Assembly (NCBI RefSeq): GCF_003943515.1
Contig: NZ_RJPT01000003.1
Location: 96,673-160,672, forward strand
Length of the DNA stretch: 64,000 nt
Source of the DNA: Streptococcus cristatus
GTDB lineage: Bacteria > Bacillota > Bacilli > Lactobacillales > Streptococcaceae
Direction of reading: 5' to 3'
The translations under genes and the position numbers were made by a program. Each line of letters opens with the position of its first letter. Within the stretch, counting starts at the first letter, position 1. Under the pieces are notes generated by a model, which was given only the letters and a program-made list of their open reading frames with translations, made no database searches and was not told the DNA's origin. Positions 45,018-64,000 of the stretch are shown piece after piece.

Positions 45018-45056
45018 AATGGGGTACATTTAAAAAATATAAAAGGAGAATTCATC

Positions 45057-45257
45057 ATGAATTTAACATTTTTAGGACTTTGTATTGCCTGCTTTGGCGT
45101 CTCATTAGCTGAAGGTTTGATTATGAGTAATCTGTTTAAAGCAGCTTCACGTCAGCCAGAAATGGTTGATCAATTAAGAAGCTTGCTCATCATGGGTGTC
45201 GCTTTTGTTGAAGGTACTTTCTTCGTTACTTTGGTTATGTCTTTCATTATCAAATAG
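45057..45257 (+). CDS. atpE: F1Fo ATP synthase subunit c
   Basis: Proteolipid of 66 residues: two membrane helices with a polar loop (AASRQPEM). Glu52 (AFVEGTFF) is the proton-carrying carboxylate. A ring of these subunits turns as protons cross. As in other streptococci the operon begins with subunit c, ahead of subunit a. The pneumococcal homologue is the optochin target. AAGGAGAA precedes the ATG. Confidence 0.96.
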   Translation: MNLTFLGLCIACFGVSLAEGLIMSNLFKAASRQPEMVDQLRSLLIMGVAFVEGTFFVTLVMSFIIK

Positions 45258-45290
45258 TTTTTTCTATTTTAGAAAAGGGGGTGTCAAACC

Positions 45291-46004
45291 TTGGAAGAGA
45301 GTCTTAATCCGACTATTCAGCTAGGCCCAATATCCTTTGATTTGACCCTGCTTGCTATGTCACTTGTGACCGTTTTGATGGTCTTTGGCTTTATCTACTG
45401 GGGCAGTAGAAAAATGTCCATCCGACCAAAAGGAAAGCAAAATTTACTTGAGTACGTCTATGATTTTGTCATTGGCTTTACTAAAGAAAATATTGGGGAA
45501 CATTACATCAAAGATTATTCTTTGTTTATGTTTGCCTTGTTCCTTTTTATTGCAGTTGCCAATAATATCGGTTTGATGGCTAAAATTCAAACCACCAATG
45601 GCTACAATCTCTGGACCTCACCGACGGCAAATTTGGGCTATGACCTAGCCTTGTCCTTTATCATTACATTGATTAGTCATGTGGAAGGAATCCGTCGTCG
45701 TGGTTTTAAAGATTACTTAAAAGCTTTTGCAACACCTGGATTTATGACTCCAATGAATATCTTGGAAGAATTTACCAATTTTGCCTCCTTAGCTCTGCGG
45801 ATTTTCGGAAATATCTTTGCAGGGGAAGTTTTGGCTGGCTTGTTGCTTACCTTGTCACAACAAGCATTTTATTGGTATCCAGCTGCTTTCCTAGGTAGTA
45901 TGTTATGGACAGCCTTCTCGATATTTATTTCATGTATCCAGGCCTATGTCTTTACCATGCTGTCTTCGATGTATATCGGTAAGAAAATAAACGGTGAAGA
46001 ATAG
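45291..46004 (+). CDS. atpB: F1Fo ATP synthase subunit a
   Basis: Membrane protein of 237 residues that forms the proton half-channels. It starts at TTG with AAAAGGGGG upstream. Family segments: [21 protein letters not shown], carrying the essential Arg of the channel, and [20 protein letters not shown] near the end. Five to six membrane helices. In fermenting streptococci the enzyme mainly pumps protons out for pH homeostasis. Confidence 0.95.
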   Translation: MEESLNPTIQLGPISFDLTLLAMSLVTVLMVFGFIYWGSRKMSIRPKGKQNLLEYVYDFVIGFTKENIGEHYIKDYSLFMFALFLFIAVANNIGLMAKIQTTNGYNLWTSPTANLGYDLALSFIITLISHVEGIRRRGFKDYLKAFATPGFMTPMNILEEFTNFASLALRIFGNIFAGEVLAGLLLTLSQQAFYWYPAAFLGSMLWTAFSIFISCIQAYVFTMLSSMYIGKKINGEE

Positions 46005-46026
46005 TAAGTAGAAAGGAAGAAAAGGA

Positions 46027-46521
46027 ATGCACGTAACTATCGGTGCCATTATTGGTGACTTTATTCTCATCGCTGGTTCCTTCCTTTTATTAATTTTTTT
46101 AGTAAAGAAGTTTGCCTGGGGCAATATTACCAGTATCTTAGAAGAACGTTCTAAAAAGATTACGGATGATATTGACGGGGCTGAGTCAGCCCGTAAAAAG
46201 GCTGAGGAACTTGCGCAAAAACGTGAGAATGAATTAGCAGGAAGTCGTCAGGAAGCAACGACGATTATCGAACATGCTAAGGAAACAGCTGAAAAAAATA
46301 AGGCTGGAATTTTAGCGGATGCAGCTGAAGAAGCTGGACGTTTGAAAGCAAAAGCCAATCAAGAAATTGCTCAAAGCAAGGCAGAAGCCTTGAATAGCAT
46401 TAAAGACGATGTGGCTGACCTAACAGTAAGTCTTGCAAGTAAGATCTTGAGCCAGCAGCTTGATACAAAAGCACACAATGAGCTCATTGATCGTTATATT
46501 GATAAATTAGGAGATGCTTAA
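46027..46521 (+). CDS. atpF: F1Fo ATP synthase subunit b
   Basis: Protein of 164 residues: one N-terminal membrane helix (about residues 5-27) and a long charged helix ([20 protein letters not shown] onward) that forms the peripheral stalk dimer. Its last base is shared with the ATG of atpH (TAATG), so the two are coupled. Confidence 0.95.
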   Translation: MHVTIGAIIGDFILIAGSFLLLIFLVKKFAWGNITSILEERSKKITDDIDGAESARKKAEELAQKRENELAGSRQEATTIIEHAKETAEKNKAGILADAAEEAGRLKAKANQEIAQSKAEALNSIKDDVADLTVSLASKILSQQLDTKAHNELIDRYIDKLGDA

Positions 46522-47057
46522 TGGACAAAAAGCACTATGCGGTAGTTGAAAAATATACCTTGCCTTTTGTTCAATTAGTATTTGAAAAAGGTCAGCAACA
46601 AGATGTTTTTGAAAAACTAAGCCAAATTAGGGCCGTGTTTGAGGAAACAAATCTTGCTGACTTTTTATCACATATTGGCGTTGATGATGGAGAAAAGGAG
46701 AAGGCTCTTCGACTTTTTCAAAACTCAGATTCACAGCTGATTGATAACTTTATCGAAGTCGTTATTCTCAATCATCGAGCAGATTTGTTCTACGATATGT
46801 TGGTAGAAATTCAGCATCAGATTGAGAAACAAAGCAATGAATTTGAAGTGACGGTTAAATCTGTTCAAGCCTTGACAGAAAGTCAAAAAGACAGATTGAA
46901 ACCAATGATTGAGCAAAAAATGGGCCTCAAAGTTCGCTCGCTCAAGCAGGAATTAGATGCTAGCCTGATTGGTGGCTTCATCATTTCAGCCAATAATAAG
47001 ACAATTGATGCAAGTATAAAACGTCAATTACAACTCGTAAAAGAAAATTTGAAATAG
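46521..47057 (+). CDS. atpH: F1Fo ATP synthase subunit delta
   Basis: Protein of 178 residues linking the b stalk to the top of F1. Helical N-terminal domain and C-terminal block ending KLRSLKQEL-like (GLKVRSLKQELDASLIGGF), typical of delta/OSCP. Its start overlaps the atpF stop by one base. Confidence 0.94.
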   Translation: MDKKHYAVVEKYTLPFVQLVFEKGQQQDVFEKLSQIRAVFEETNLADFLSHIGVDDGEKEKALRLFQNSDSQLIDNFIEVVILNHRADLFYDMLVEIQHQIEKQSNEFEVTVKSVQALTESQKDRLKPMIEQKMGLKVRSLKQELDASLIGGFIISANNKTIDASIKRQLQLVKENLK

Positions 47058-47069
47058 AAAGTGGTGTGA

Positions 47070-48578
<1,509 letters not shown>

Positions 48579-48593
48579 GAATAGAGGTGTCAG

Positions 48594-49472
48594 ATGGCAG
48601 TTTCATTAAATGATATCAAAAATAAAATTGCATCCACAAAAAACACCAGTCAAATCACCAATGCTATGCAGATGGTTTCTGCATCTAAGTTGGGAAAATC
48701 CGAAGAAGCAGCAAAGAACTTTCAAGTCTATGCTTCTAAGGTTCGGAAACTCTTGACCGACCTTTTGCATGGTCATGAGGCAGAAAATGTTAGCCATCAT
48801 CCACTGCTCAAGAGCAGACCGGTTCAGAAAACGGCTTATATCGTCATTACATCTGATCGTGGTTTGGTCGGTGGCTACAACGCAACCATCCTCAAATCAA
48901 TGATGGAATTGATTTCTGAATACCACGAAAAGGATGATTATGTCATTATTTCGATCGGAGGAATGGGAGCTGATTTCTTCCGCGCACGAGGCATTCAGCC
49001 GATTTATGAATTGCGCGGCTTAGCCAATCATCCGAGTTTTGATGAAGTTCGGAAAATCATTTCCAAGACCATTGAAATGTATAAGAATGAGCTTTTTGAT
49101 GAACTTTATGTGTGTTATAACCACCATGTCAACAGCCTGACCAGTCAGATGCGGGTAGAGCAGATGTTGCCAATCGTCGATTTAGATCCTAGTGAAGCGG
49201 ATGAGAACTATATTCTCAATCTAGAATTAGAATCCAGTCGAAATGCGATTTTGGATCAGCTCTTGCCTCAGTTTGCTGAAAGTATGATTTACGGGGCGAT
49301 TATTGACGCAAAAACTGCTGAAAATGCTGCTGGTATGACAGCCATGCAGACAGCAACGGATAACGCTAAAAAAGTTATCAATGATTTGACCATTCAGTAT
49401 AACCGTGCTAGACAAGCAGCTATCACGCAGGAAATTACTGAAATTGTGGCGGGTGCAAGTGCACTGGAATAG
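48594..49472 (+). CDS. atpG: F1Fo ATP synthase subunit gamma
   Basis: Central-stalk protein of 292 residues. The N-terminal helix ([22 protein letters not shown] in part) and the C-terminal helix with [15 protein letters not shown] form the rotating coiled coil; [12 protein letters not shown] lies between. AGAGGTG precedes the ATG. Confidence 0.96.
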   Translation: MAVSLNDIKNKIASTKNTSQITNAMQMVSASKLGKSEEAAKNFQVYASKVRKLLTDLLHGHEAENVSHHPLLKSRPVQKTAYIVITSDRGLVGGYNATILKSMMELISEYHEKDDYVIISIGGMGADFFRARGIQPIYELRGLANHPSFDEVRKIISKTIEMYKNELFDELYVCYNHHVNSLTSQMRVEQMLPIVDLDPSEADENYILNLELESSRNAILDQLLPQFAESMIYGAIIDAKTAENAAGMTAMQTATDNAKKVINDLTIQYNRARQAAITQEITEIVAGASALE

Positions 49473-49491
49473 TGTCACAGAAAATAAATAG

Positions 49492-50916
<1,425 letters not shown>

Positions 50917-50926
50917 GAGGTGAATG

Positions 50927-51346
50927 ATGGCTCAAATGACAGTACAAATCGTTACACCGGATGGTCTGATTTATGACCACCATGCTGCATTTGTTTCCGT
51001 AAAAACGATTGACGGAGAAATGGGAATTTTGCCTCGCCATATCAATACAATTGCTGTTTTGGAAGTGGATCAAGTCAAGGTACGCAGAATCGATGATGAC
51101 AAGCATATTGACTGGATTGCGGTCAACGGTGGCATCATAGAAATTGCTGATAATGTGATTACCATTATCGCGGACTCAGCTGAGCGTGAGCGTGATATTG
51201 ATATCAGCCGTGCCGAGCGAGCTAAGTTACGTGCTGAGAAAGAGATCGAAGAAGCCCAAGACAAGCATTTGATTGACCAAGAGCGACGTGCTAAAATCGC
51301 CCTCCAGCGTGCCATCAACCGTATTAACGTTGGAACAAGAATGTAA
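50927..51346 (+). CDS. atpC: F1Fo ATP synthase subunit epsilon
   Basis: Protein of 139 residues; beta-sandwich N-terminal domain ([19 protein letters not shown]) and a C-terminal helical pair ([20 protein letters not shown] in part) that can inhibit hydrolysis. Two ATGs lie in tandem at 50924 and 50927; the second is better spaced from AGAGG and gives the family start MAQMTVQIV. Last gene of the operon, followed by a terminator. Confidence 0.95.
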   Translation: MAQMTVQIVTPDGLIYDHHAAFVSVKTIDGEMGILPRHINTIAVLEVDQVKVRRIDDDKHIDWIAVNGGIIEIADNVITIIADSAERERDIDISRAERAKLRAEKEIEEAQDKHLIDQERRAKIALQRAINRINVGTRM

Positions 51347-51348
51347 TG

Positions 51349-51377
51349 AAAAAAGAATGGAATTTCCATTCTTTTTT
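51349..51377 (+). terminator. Intrinsic terminator of the atp operon
   Basis: AAAAAAGAATGG and CCATTCTTTTTT flank AATTT; the symmetry allows action in both directions. Confidence 0.88.
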
Positions 51378-51417
51378 ATTGTCCCATACTCCTTTCCGCT
51401 AGAAACAGCTCTTCTTA

Positions 51418-51426
51418 TGGTATAAT
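51418..51426 (+). promoter_or_regulatory. Extended -10 promoter, predicted leaderless start of DUF1146 gene
   Basis: TGGTATAAT ends seven bases before the ATG at 51434. Confidence 0.6.
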
Positions 51427-51433
51427 AAAATCT

Positions 51434-51664
51434 ATGATAGAATTAATGTTTCGATTATGCAGTCATCTGCTCTTTATCTTTATGTCTTTTCATCTTTTGT
51501 CTACAGTGGTCAGTTGGGAAAGATTTCTAAAAGTAAATGCTGATAATGCCATCAAAATTCGTTTTTTGATTTTGTTGCTAAGTATTGCCTTGGGCTACAT
51601 GGCTAGCCTATTTTTTATCGGTATTTATGACATGAGTCGGGCAATTTTTAATGGAGCTTTATAA
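51434..51664 (+). CDS. DUF1146 (YwzB-like) membrane protein
   Basis: Protein of 76 residues with two membrane helices (about residues 8-28 and 42-65) and a short loop containing WERFLKVNADNA. The DUF1146 family sits between the atp operon and murA in many Firmicutes. Function unknown; a link to envelope or ATPase assembly is only a guess from conserved position. No Shine-Dalgarno, so a leaderless message is predicted. Confidence 0.82.
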   Translation: MIELMFRLCSHLLFIFMSFHLLSTVVSWERFLKVNADNAIKIRFLILLLSIALGYMASLFFIGIYDMSRAIFNGAL

Positions 51665-51683
51665 GGTCAGAATCTTGATTTTA

Positions 51684-51692
51684 TGATATGAT
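51684..51692 (+). promoter_or_regulatory. Extended -10 promoter of murA
   Basis: TGATATGAT lies 40 bases before the murA ATG. Confidence 0.55.
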
Positions 51693-51732
51693 AGTAAGGA
51701 TGAATTTTTAAGATTTGGAGTAACTAGTTAGT

Positions 51733-53013
51733 ATGGAAAAAATTATTATTCAGGGTGGAAATAACCGTCTGGTTGGCAGAGTTAGGATTGAAGGAGCTAA
51801 AAATGCGGTGTTGCCGCTGTTGGCGGCAACAGTCTTGGCCAGTGAGGGAAAAACAATACTCAAGAATGTGCCAGTCCTTTCGGATGTTTTTACCATGAAC
51901 AATGTTGTTCGTGGCTTGAATACGCAGGTAGACTTTAACCAAGATGAAAATACTGTAGTTGTAGATGCAACTCAACCATTGACCGAAGAAGCTCCCTACA
52001 AATATGTCAGCAAAATGCGGGCTTCGATTGTTGTATTGGGTCCCATTCTTGCTCGAAATGGGCATGCAAAAGTATCCATGCCGGGTGGTTGTACGATTGG
52101 TAGCCGTCCGATTGACCTTCATTTGAAGGGATTGGAGGCAATGGGTGCTCAGATTACGCAGACTGCGGGTTATATTGAGGCCAAGGCAGACCGCTTGATG
52201 GGAGCCCATATCTACATGGACTTCCCAAGTGTTGGCGCGACACAGAATATTATGATGGCGGCAACTTTGGCTCAAGGCACCACTGTTATCGAAAATGCTG
52301 CTCGGGAGCCTGAAATTGTTGATTTGGCTTTATTGTTAAATAAAATGGGCGCTAAAGTCAGAGGGGCAGGAACGGAGAATATAACAATCATCGGTGTTGA
52401 AAAACTTAATGGAGCTGAGCATAATGTCGTGCAAGACCGTATCGAAGCTGGAACCTTTATGGTTGCTGCTGCCATGACAGGCGGTGACTTGCTGATTGAA
52501 GATGCGATTTGGGAGCACAACCGTCCGCTTTTATCAAAAATGCAAGAAATGGGTGTGGAAGTGACTGAAGAAGACGAAGGAATTCGCGTCCGCTCAGATG
52601 TTTCAAAGTTAAAAGCTGTTTCTGTCAAAACTCTACCTTATCCAGGTTTTCCAACCGATATGCAGGCTCAGTTTACTGCCTTGATGGCGATAGCTCAAGG
52701 AGAGTCTGTCATGGTTGAGACGGTCTTTGAAAACCGCTTCCAGCACTTAGAAGAGATGCGACGGATGGGTCTTCACTCCGATATTATGCGGGATACCGCT
52801 CGGATTTGGGGCGGTAGCAGCCTGCAAGGAGCAGAAGTGATGTCGACAGATCTCCGGGCTAGTGCGACCTTGATTTTGATGGGCTTGATTGCTGAAGGGG
52901 AGACAAAAGTTAGCAAGTTAGTTCATTTGGATCGTGGCTATTATAAATTTCACGAAAAGCTAGCGGCTCTTGGTGCCAACATCAAACGCGTAAAGGAAGA
53001 AGATGATGAGTGA
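51733..53013 (+). CDS. murA: UDP-N-acetylglucosamine 1-carboxyvinyltransferase
   Basis: Enzyme of 426 residues; first committed step of peptidoglycan synthesis, transferring enolpyruvate from PEP to UDP-GlcNAc. Lys23 (EGAKNAVLP) and the fosfomycin-reactive Cys120 ([11 protein letters not shown]) are present, with [14 protein letters not shown] and [13 protein letters not shown] in the second domain. Gram-positive bacteria usually have two copies; this is the one next to the atp operon. epuA overlaps its 3' end. Confidence 0.96.
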   Translation: MEKIIIQGGNNRLVGRVRIEGAKNAVLPLLAATVLASEGKTILKNVPVLSDVFTMNNVVRGLNTQVDFNQDENTVVVDATQPLTEEAPYKYVSKMRASIVVLGPILARNGHAKVSMPGGCTIGSRPIDLHLKGLEAMGAQITQTAGYIEAKADRLMGAHIYMDFPSVGATQNIMMAATLAQGTTVIENAAREPEIVDLALLLNKMGAKVRGAGTENITIIGVEKLNGAEHNVVQDRIEAGTFMVAAAMTGGDLLIEDAIWEHNRPLLSKMQEMGVEVTEEDEGIRVRSDVSKLKAVSVKTLPYPGFPTDMQAQFTALMAIAQGESVMVETVFENRFQHLEEMRRMGLHSDIMRDTARIWGGSSLQGAEVMSTDLRASATLILMGLIAEGETKVSKLVHLDRGYYKFHEKLAALGANIKRVKEEDDE

Positions 53014-53194
53014 AAATTGGAAATATTTGGCTAGACAACTAGGCATCATTGCCTTGGTGCTGGTAGTTGCTTTTATCATTTTTTGTCTTGGTCTGGTCAT
53101 CGGATATGGTGTGATTGGAAATGCAGATAATCCTTGGTCTATCTTATCACCAGATACTTGGAAAGAGCTTATTTCTAAGTTTACTGGTCAATGA
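53003..53194 (+). CDS. epuA: EpuA family small membrane protein
   Basis: Protein of 62-63 residues (two tandem ATGs at 53003 and 53006). One membrane helix (about residues 14-38) and a tail with [14 protein letters not shown]. It matches the EpuA family, found upstream of the competence nuclease gene endA in pneumococcus, and often annotated as RNA polymerase subunit beta-like. It overlaps murA by 11 bases. Function unclear. Confidence 0.85.
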   Translation: MMSENWKYLARQLGIIALVLVVAFIIFCLGLVIGYGVIGNADNPWSILSPDTWKELISKFTGQ

Positions 53195-53221
53195 TCTGCC
53201 GAGAGTGTTCGTTAATTTACC

Positions 53222-53251
53222 GACTGTGCAGAATCTTTGCACAGTCCTTTT
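53222..53251 (+). terminator. Intrinsic terminator between epuA and endA
   Basis: GACTGTGCA and TGCACAGTC flank seven bases and are followed by CTTTT. It ends 16 bases before the endA ATG. Confidence 0.8.
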
Positions 53252-53267
53252 AAATGGATAGGAAAAT

Positions 53268-54116
53268 ATGCCAAAAAGAAAGAAATTACAAAAAAAGAGC
53301 ACTAAATCTACTCAGACTATAGCTGGGCTTCTGGTTGCTCTGACTTTATCACTGGGAGCCTACTTTTTTGGAAATGGCAATCAGTCACCAGCAGTAAATA
53401 CACCTGCAGTTGTCAGTCAAAATAAGGATACAAGTACACCAGATCAAGCGCTGGCTGAGAGTGTTCTCACTGACTCGGTGCGTTCTCAACTCGGTGGAAA
53501 AATCGAGTGGAATGGGGTTGGCGCCTTCATCATCGATGGGAATAAAACGAACTTAAATGCCAAAGTGTCGAGTGCGCCTTATGCAGATAATAAAACGAAG
53601 ATTGTTCAGGGGCAGACGATTCCAACAGTTGCCAATGCCTTGCTTGCCAAATCGACCCGCCAATATAAATCGCGTGAAGAAACGGGAAATGGTTCCACTC
53701 CTTGGGTTCCTGCCGGTTGGCACCAAGTCAAACATCTATCAGGTGAATACAACCATGCAGTAGATCGCGGGCATCTCTTGGCTTACTCGCTGATCGGTGG
53801 CTTAAAGGGCTTTGATGCTTCCACTAGCAACCCAGCCAATATCGCAGTCCAGACAGCTTGGGCCAATCAGGCCAATAAAGACAACTCGACAGGGCAGAAC
53901 TACTATGAAACTCAGATTCGTCGTGCTTTGGACCAGAATAAGCGAGTTCGCTATCGTGTCACCTTGATCTATGCTTCTGAAAATGATCTGGTGCCCTCTG
54001 GCTCGCATTTAGAAGCTAAGTCCAGCGATGGAAGTTTGGAATTCAATGTTTTTGTCCCAAATGTCCAGTCAGGAATTGTCCTTGATTATCGCACTGGCAG
54101 AGTGAGCATTAGATAA
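53268..54116 (+). CDS. endA: Membrane-anchored DNA/RNA nuclease EndA
   Basis: Nuclease of 282 residues of the DNA/RNA non-specific (beta-beta-alpha metal) family. A lysine-rich N-terminus is followed by an uncleaved membrane anchor (about residues 17-37). The catalytic motif DRGH is at residues 166-169 (His169 is the general base), and the metal-binding Asn is in the [13 protein letters not shown] segment. In pneumococcus EndA degrades one strand during DNA uptake and also cuts neutrophil DNA traps. The murA-epuA-endA order is the same. No promoter fits between the preceding terminator and the gene, so read-through is likely. Confidence 0.93.
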   Translation: MPKRKKLQKKSTKSTQTIAGLLVALTLSLGAYFFGNGNQSPAVNTPAVVSQNKDTSTPDQALAESVLTDSVRSQLGGKIEWNGVGAFIIDGNKTNLNAKVSSAPYADNKTKIVQGQTIPTVANALLAKSTRQYKSREETGNGSTPWVPAGWHQVKHLSGEYNHAVDRGHLLAYSLIGGLKGFDASTSNPANIAVQTAWANQANKDNSTGQNYYETQIRRALDQNKRVRYRVTLIYASENDLVPSGSHLEAKSSDGSLEFNVFVPNVQSGIVLDYRTGRVSIR

Positions 54117-54135
54117 ATATGATTTAAATAATATG

Positions 54136-54187
54136 ATCCATTTGAAGTGAGCAGCTAGTATTGATTGTAGATTTCAAATGGATTTTT
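54136..54187 (+). terminator. Intrinsic terminator after endA
   Basis: ATCCATTTGAA and TTCAAATGGAT (11 perfect pairs) separated by 26 bases, followed by TTTTT. Confidence 0.75.
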
Positions 54188-54232
54188 CTATCTTTCTTCT
54201 AAGAATAATCTACATTTCTACTGTAAAATAAT

Positions 54233-54261
54233 TTGACACTTCTTAAAATATTTGATATAGT
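54233..54261 (+). promoter_or_regulatory. Strong promoter of the sialidase-GH101 gene
   Basis: Consensus TTGACA (54233-54238), a 17-base spacer and TATAGT (54256-54261). It gives a leader of about 98 bases that contains a small hairpin (54314-54333). Confidence 0.85.
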
Positions 54262-54336
54262 AAAAAAGAGTATATTAACATAAAATAAGAAAGGGATAGA
54301 AGGGGTTTATAACAGCCTAAAAATTTTAAGGCTTAT

Positions 54337-63896
<9,560 letters not shown>

Positions 63897-63919
63897 AAAA
63901 ACATTTCCGACACAAAGTT

Positions 63920-63947
63920 TGGTACATAGCCATTAGTCTATGTACCA
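63920..63947. other. Perfect 10-bp hairpin after the sialidase-GH101 gene
   Basis: TGGTACATAG and CTATGTACCA flank CCATTAGT. The sequence after it (GCGATTTAAGGGC) has no T-run. It may be a weak terminator or an unrelated inverted repeat. The remaining bases to 64000 show nothing recognisable. Confidence 0.5.
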
Positions 63948-64000
63948 GCGATTTAAGGGCGGAACATGGCTTGAGAAAAGATATAGTGTAAGTTATGTTC

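Overview
The window is chromosomal DNA of a viridans streptococcus of the mitis/sanguinis type. The evidence is: an ATP synthase operon that starts with subunit c (atpE-B-F-H-A-G-D-C) followed by a DUF1146 gene, murA, epuA and endA; murM/murN branching enzymes; a HAD-gyrB-ezrA-serB block; an ftsE-ftsX pair after a frameshifted prfB; and YSIRK/LPXTG surface-protein architecture. The exact species cannot be fixed from sequence reading alone; S. cristatus, S. sanguinis, S. gordonii and their relatives are all plausible. I see no tRNA or rRNA genes, CRISPR array, phage or insertion sequence.

Layout. 1-5.9 kb: an ABC-F ATPase, a structured non-coding gap, an Rgg-family regulator with a major facilitator exporter behind an operator-like inverted repeat, then a thioesterase and a HAD hydrolase. 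6-10.5 kb: tpiA, preceded by DnaA-box-like sites, and a large secreted two-enzyme wall hydrolase (GH25, six Bsp-like repeats, CHAP). 10.5-15.2 kb (minus strand): HD phosphohydrolase, Cof-type HAD, murM, murN. 15.3-22.8 kb: DUF1934 gene, a yybP-ykoY (manganese) riboswitch controlling a P2A cation ATPase, prfB with its programmed +1 frameshift, ftsE-ftsX, a small membrane protein and a metallo-beta-lactamase-fold hydrolase. 22.9-34.6 kb: dinG, a YeiH-type transporter, rodA, a DJ-1/PfpI protein, HAD-gyrB, ezrA, serB and glycerate kinase. 34.7-39 kb: two small minus-strand genes, eno, a membrane protein, a 61-residue protein and a lactonase. 39-44.7 kb: a lipoprotein, MacAB-like efflux system and two-component system. 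44.7-54.1 kb: atp operon, DUF1146 gene, murA, epuA, endA. 54.1-63.9 kb: one 3176-residue LPXTG protein.

The most striking gene is that last one. It carries a NanA-type sialidase and a GH101 endo-alpha-N-acetylgalactosaminidase in the same polypeptide, followed by carbohydrate-binding modules and five G5 repeats. This would be a wall-anchored enzyme that desialylates mucin-type O-glycans and then releases the core-1 disaccharide. A strong promoter and a cre-like (CcpA) site sit in front of it.

Two cross-cutting patterns stand out. First, a structured repeat of about 185 bp with three predicted hairpins occurs three times (near 10.5, 34.6 and 44.7 kb). It shows one compensatory base-pair change and at one site it supplies the C-termini of both convergent neighbour genes. 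Second, six genes have an extended -10 box only 6 to 9 bases before the ATG, which predicts leaderless mRNAs.

How the genes work together: much of the window serves the cell envelope and division (murA, murM/N, rodA, ftsEX, ezrA, GH25/CHAP hydrolase). The rest covers glycolysis (tpiA, eno), energy and pH homeostasis (F1Fo ATPase), metal export, and surface nutrition and DNA handling (sialidase/GH101, EndA).
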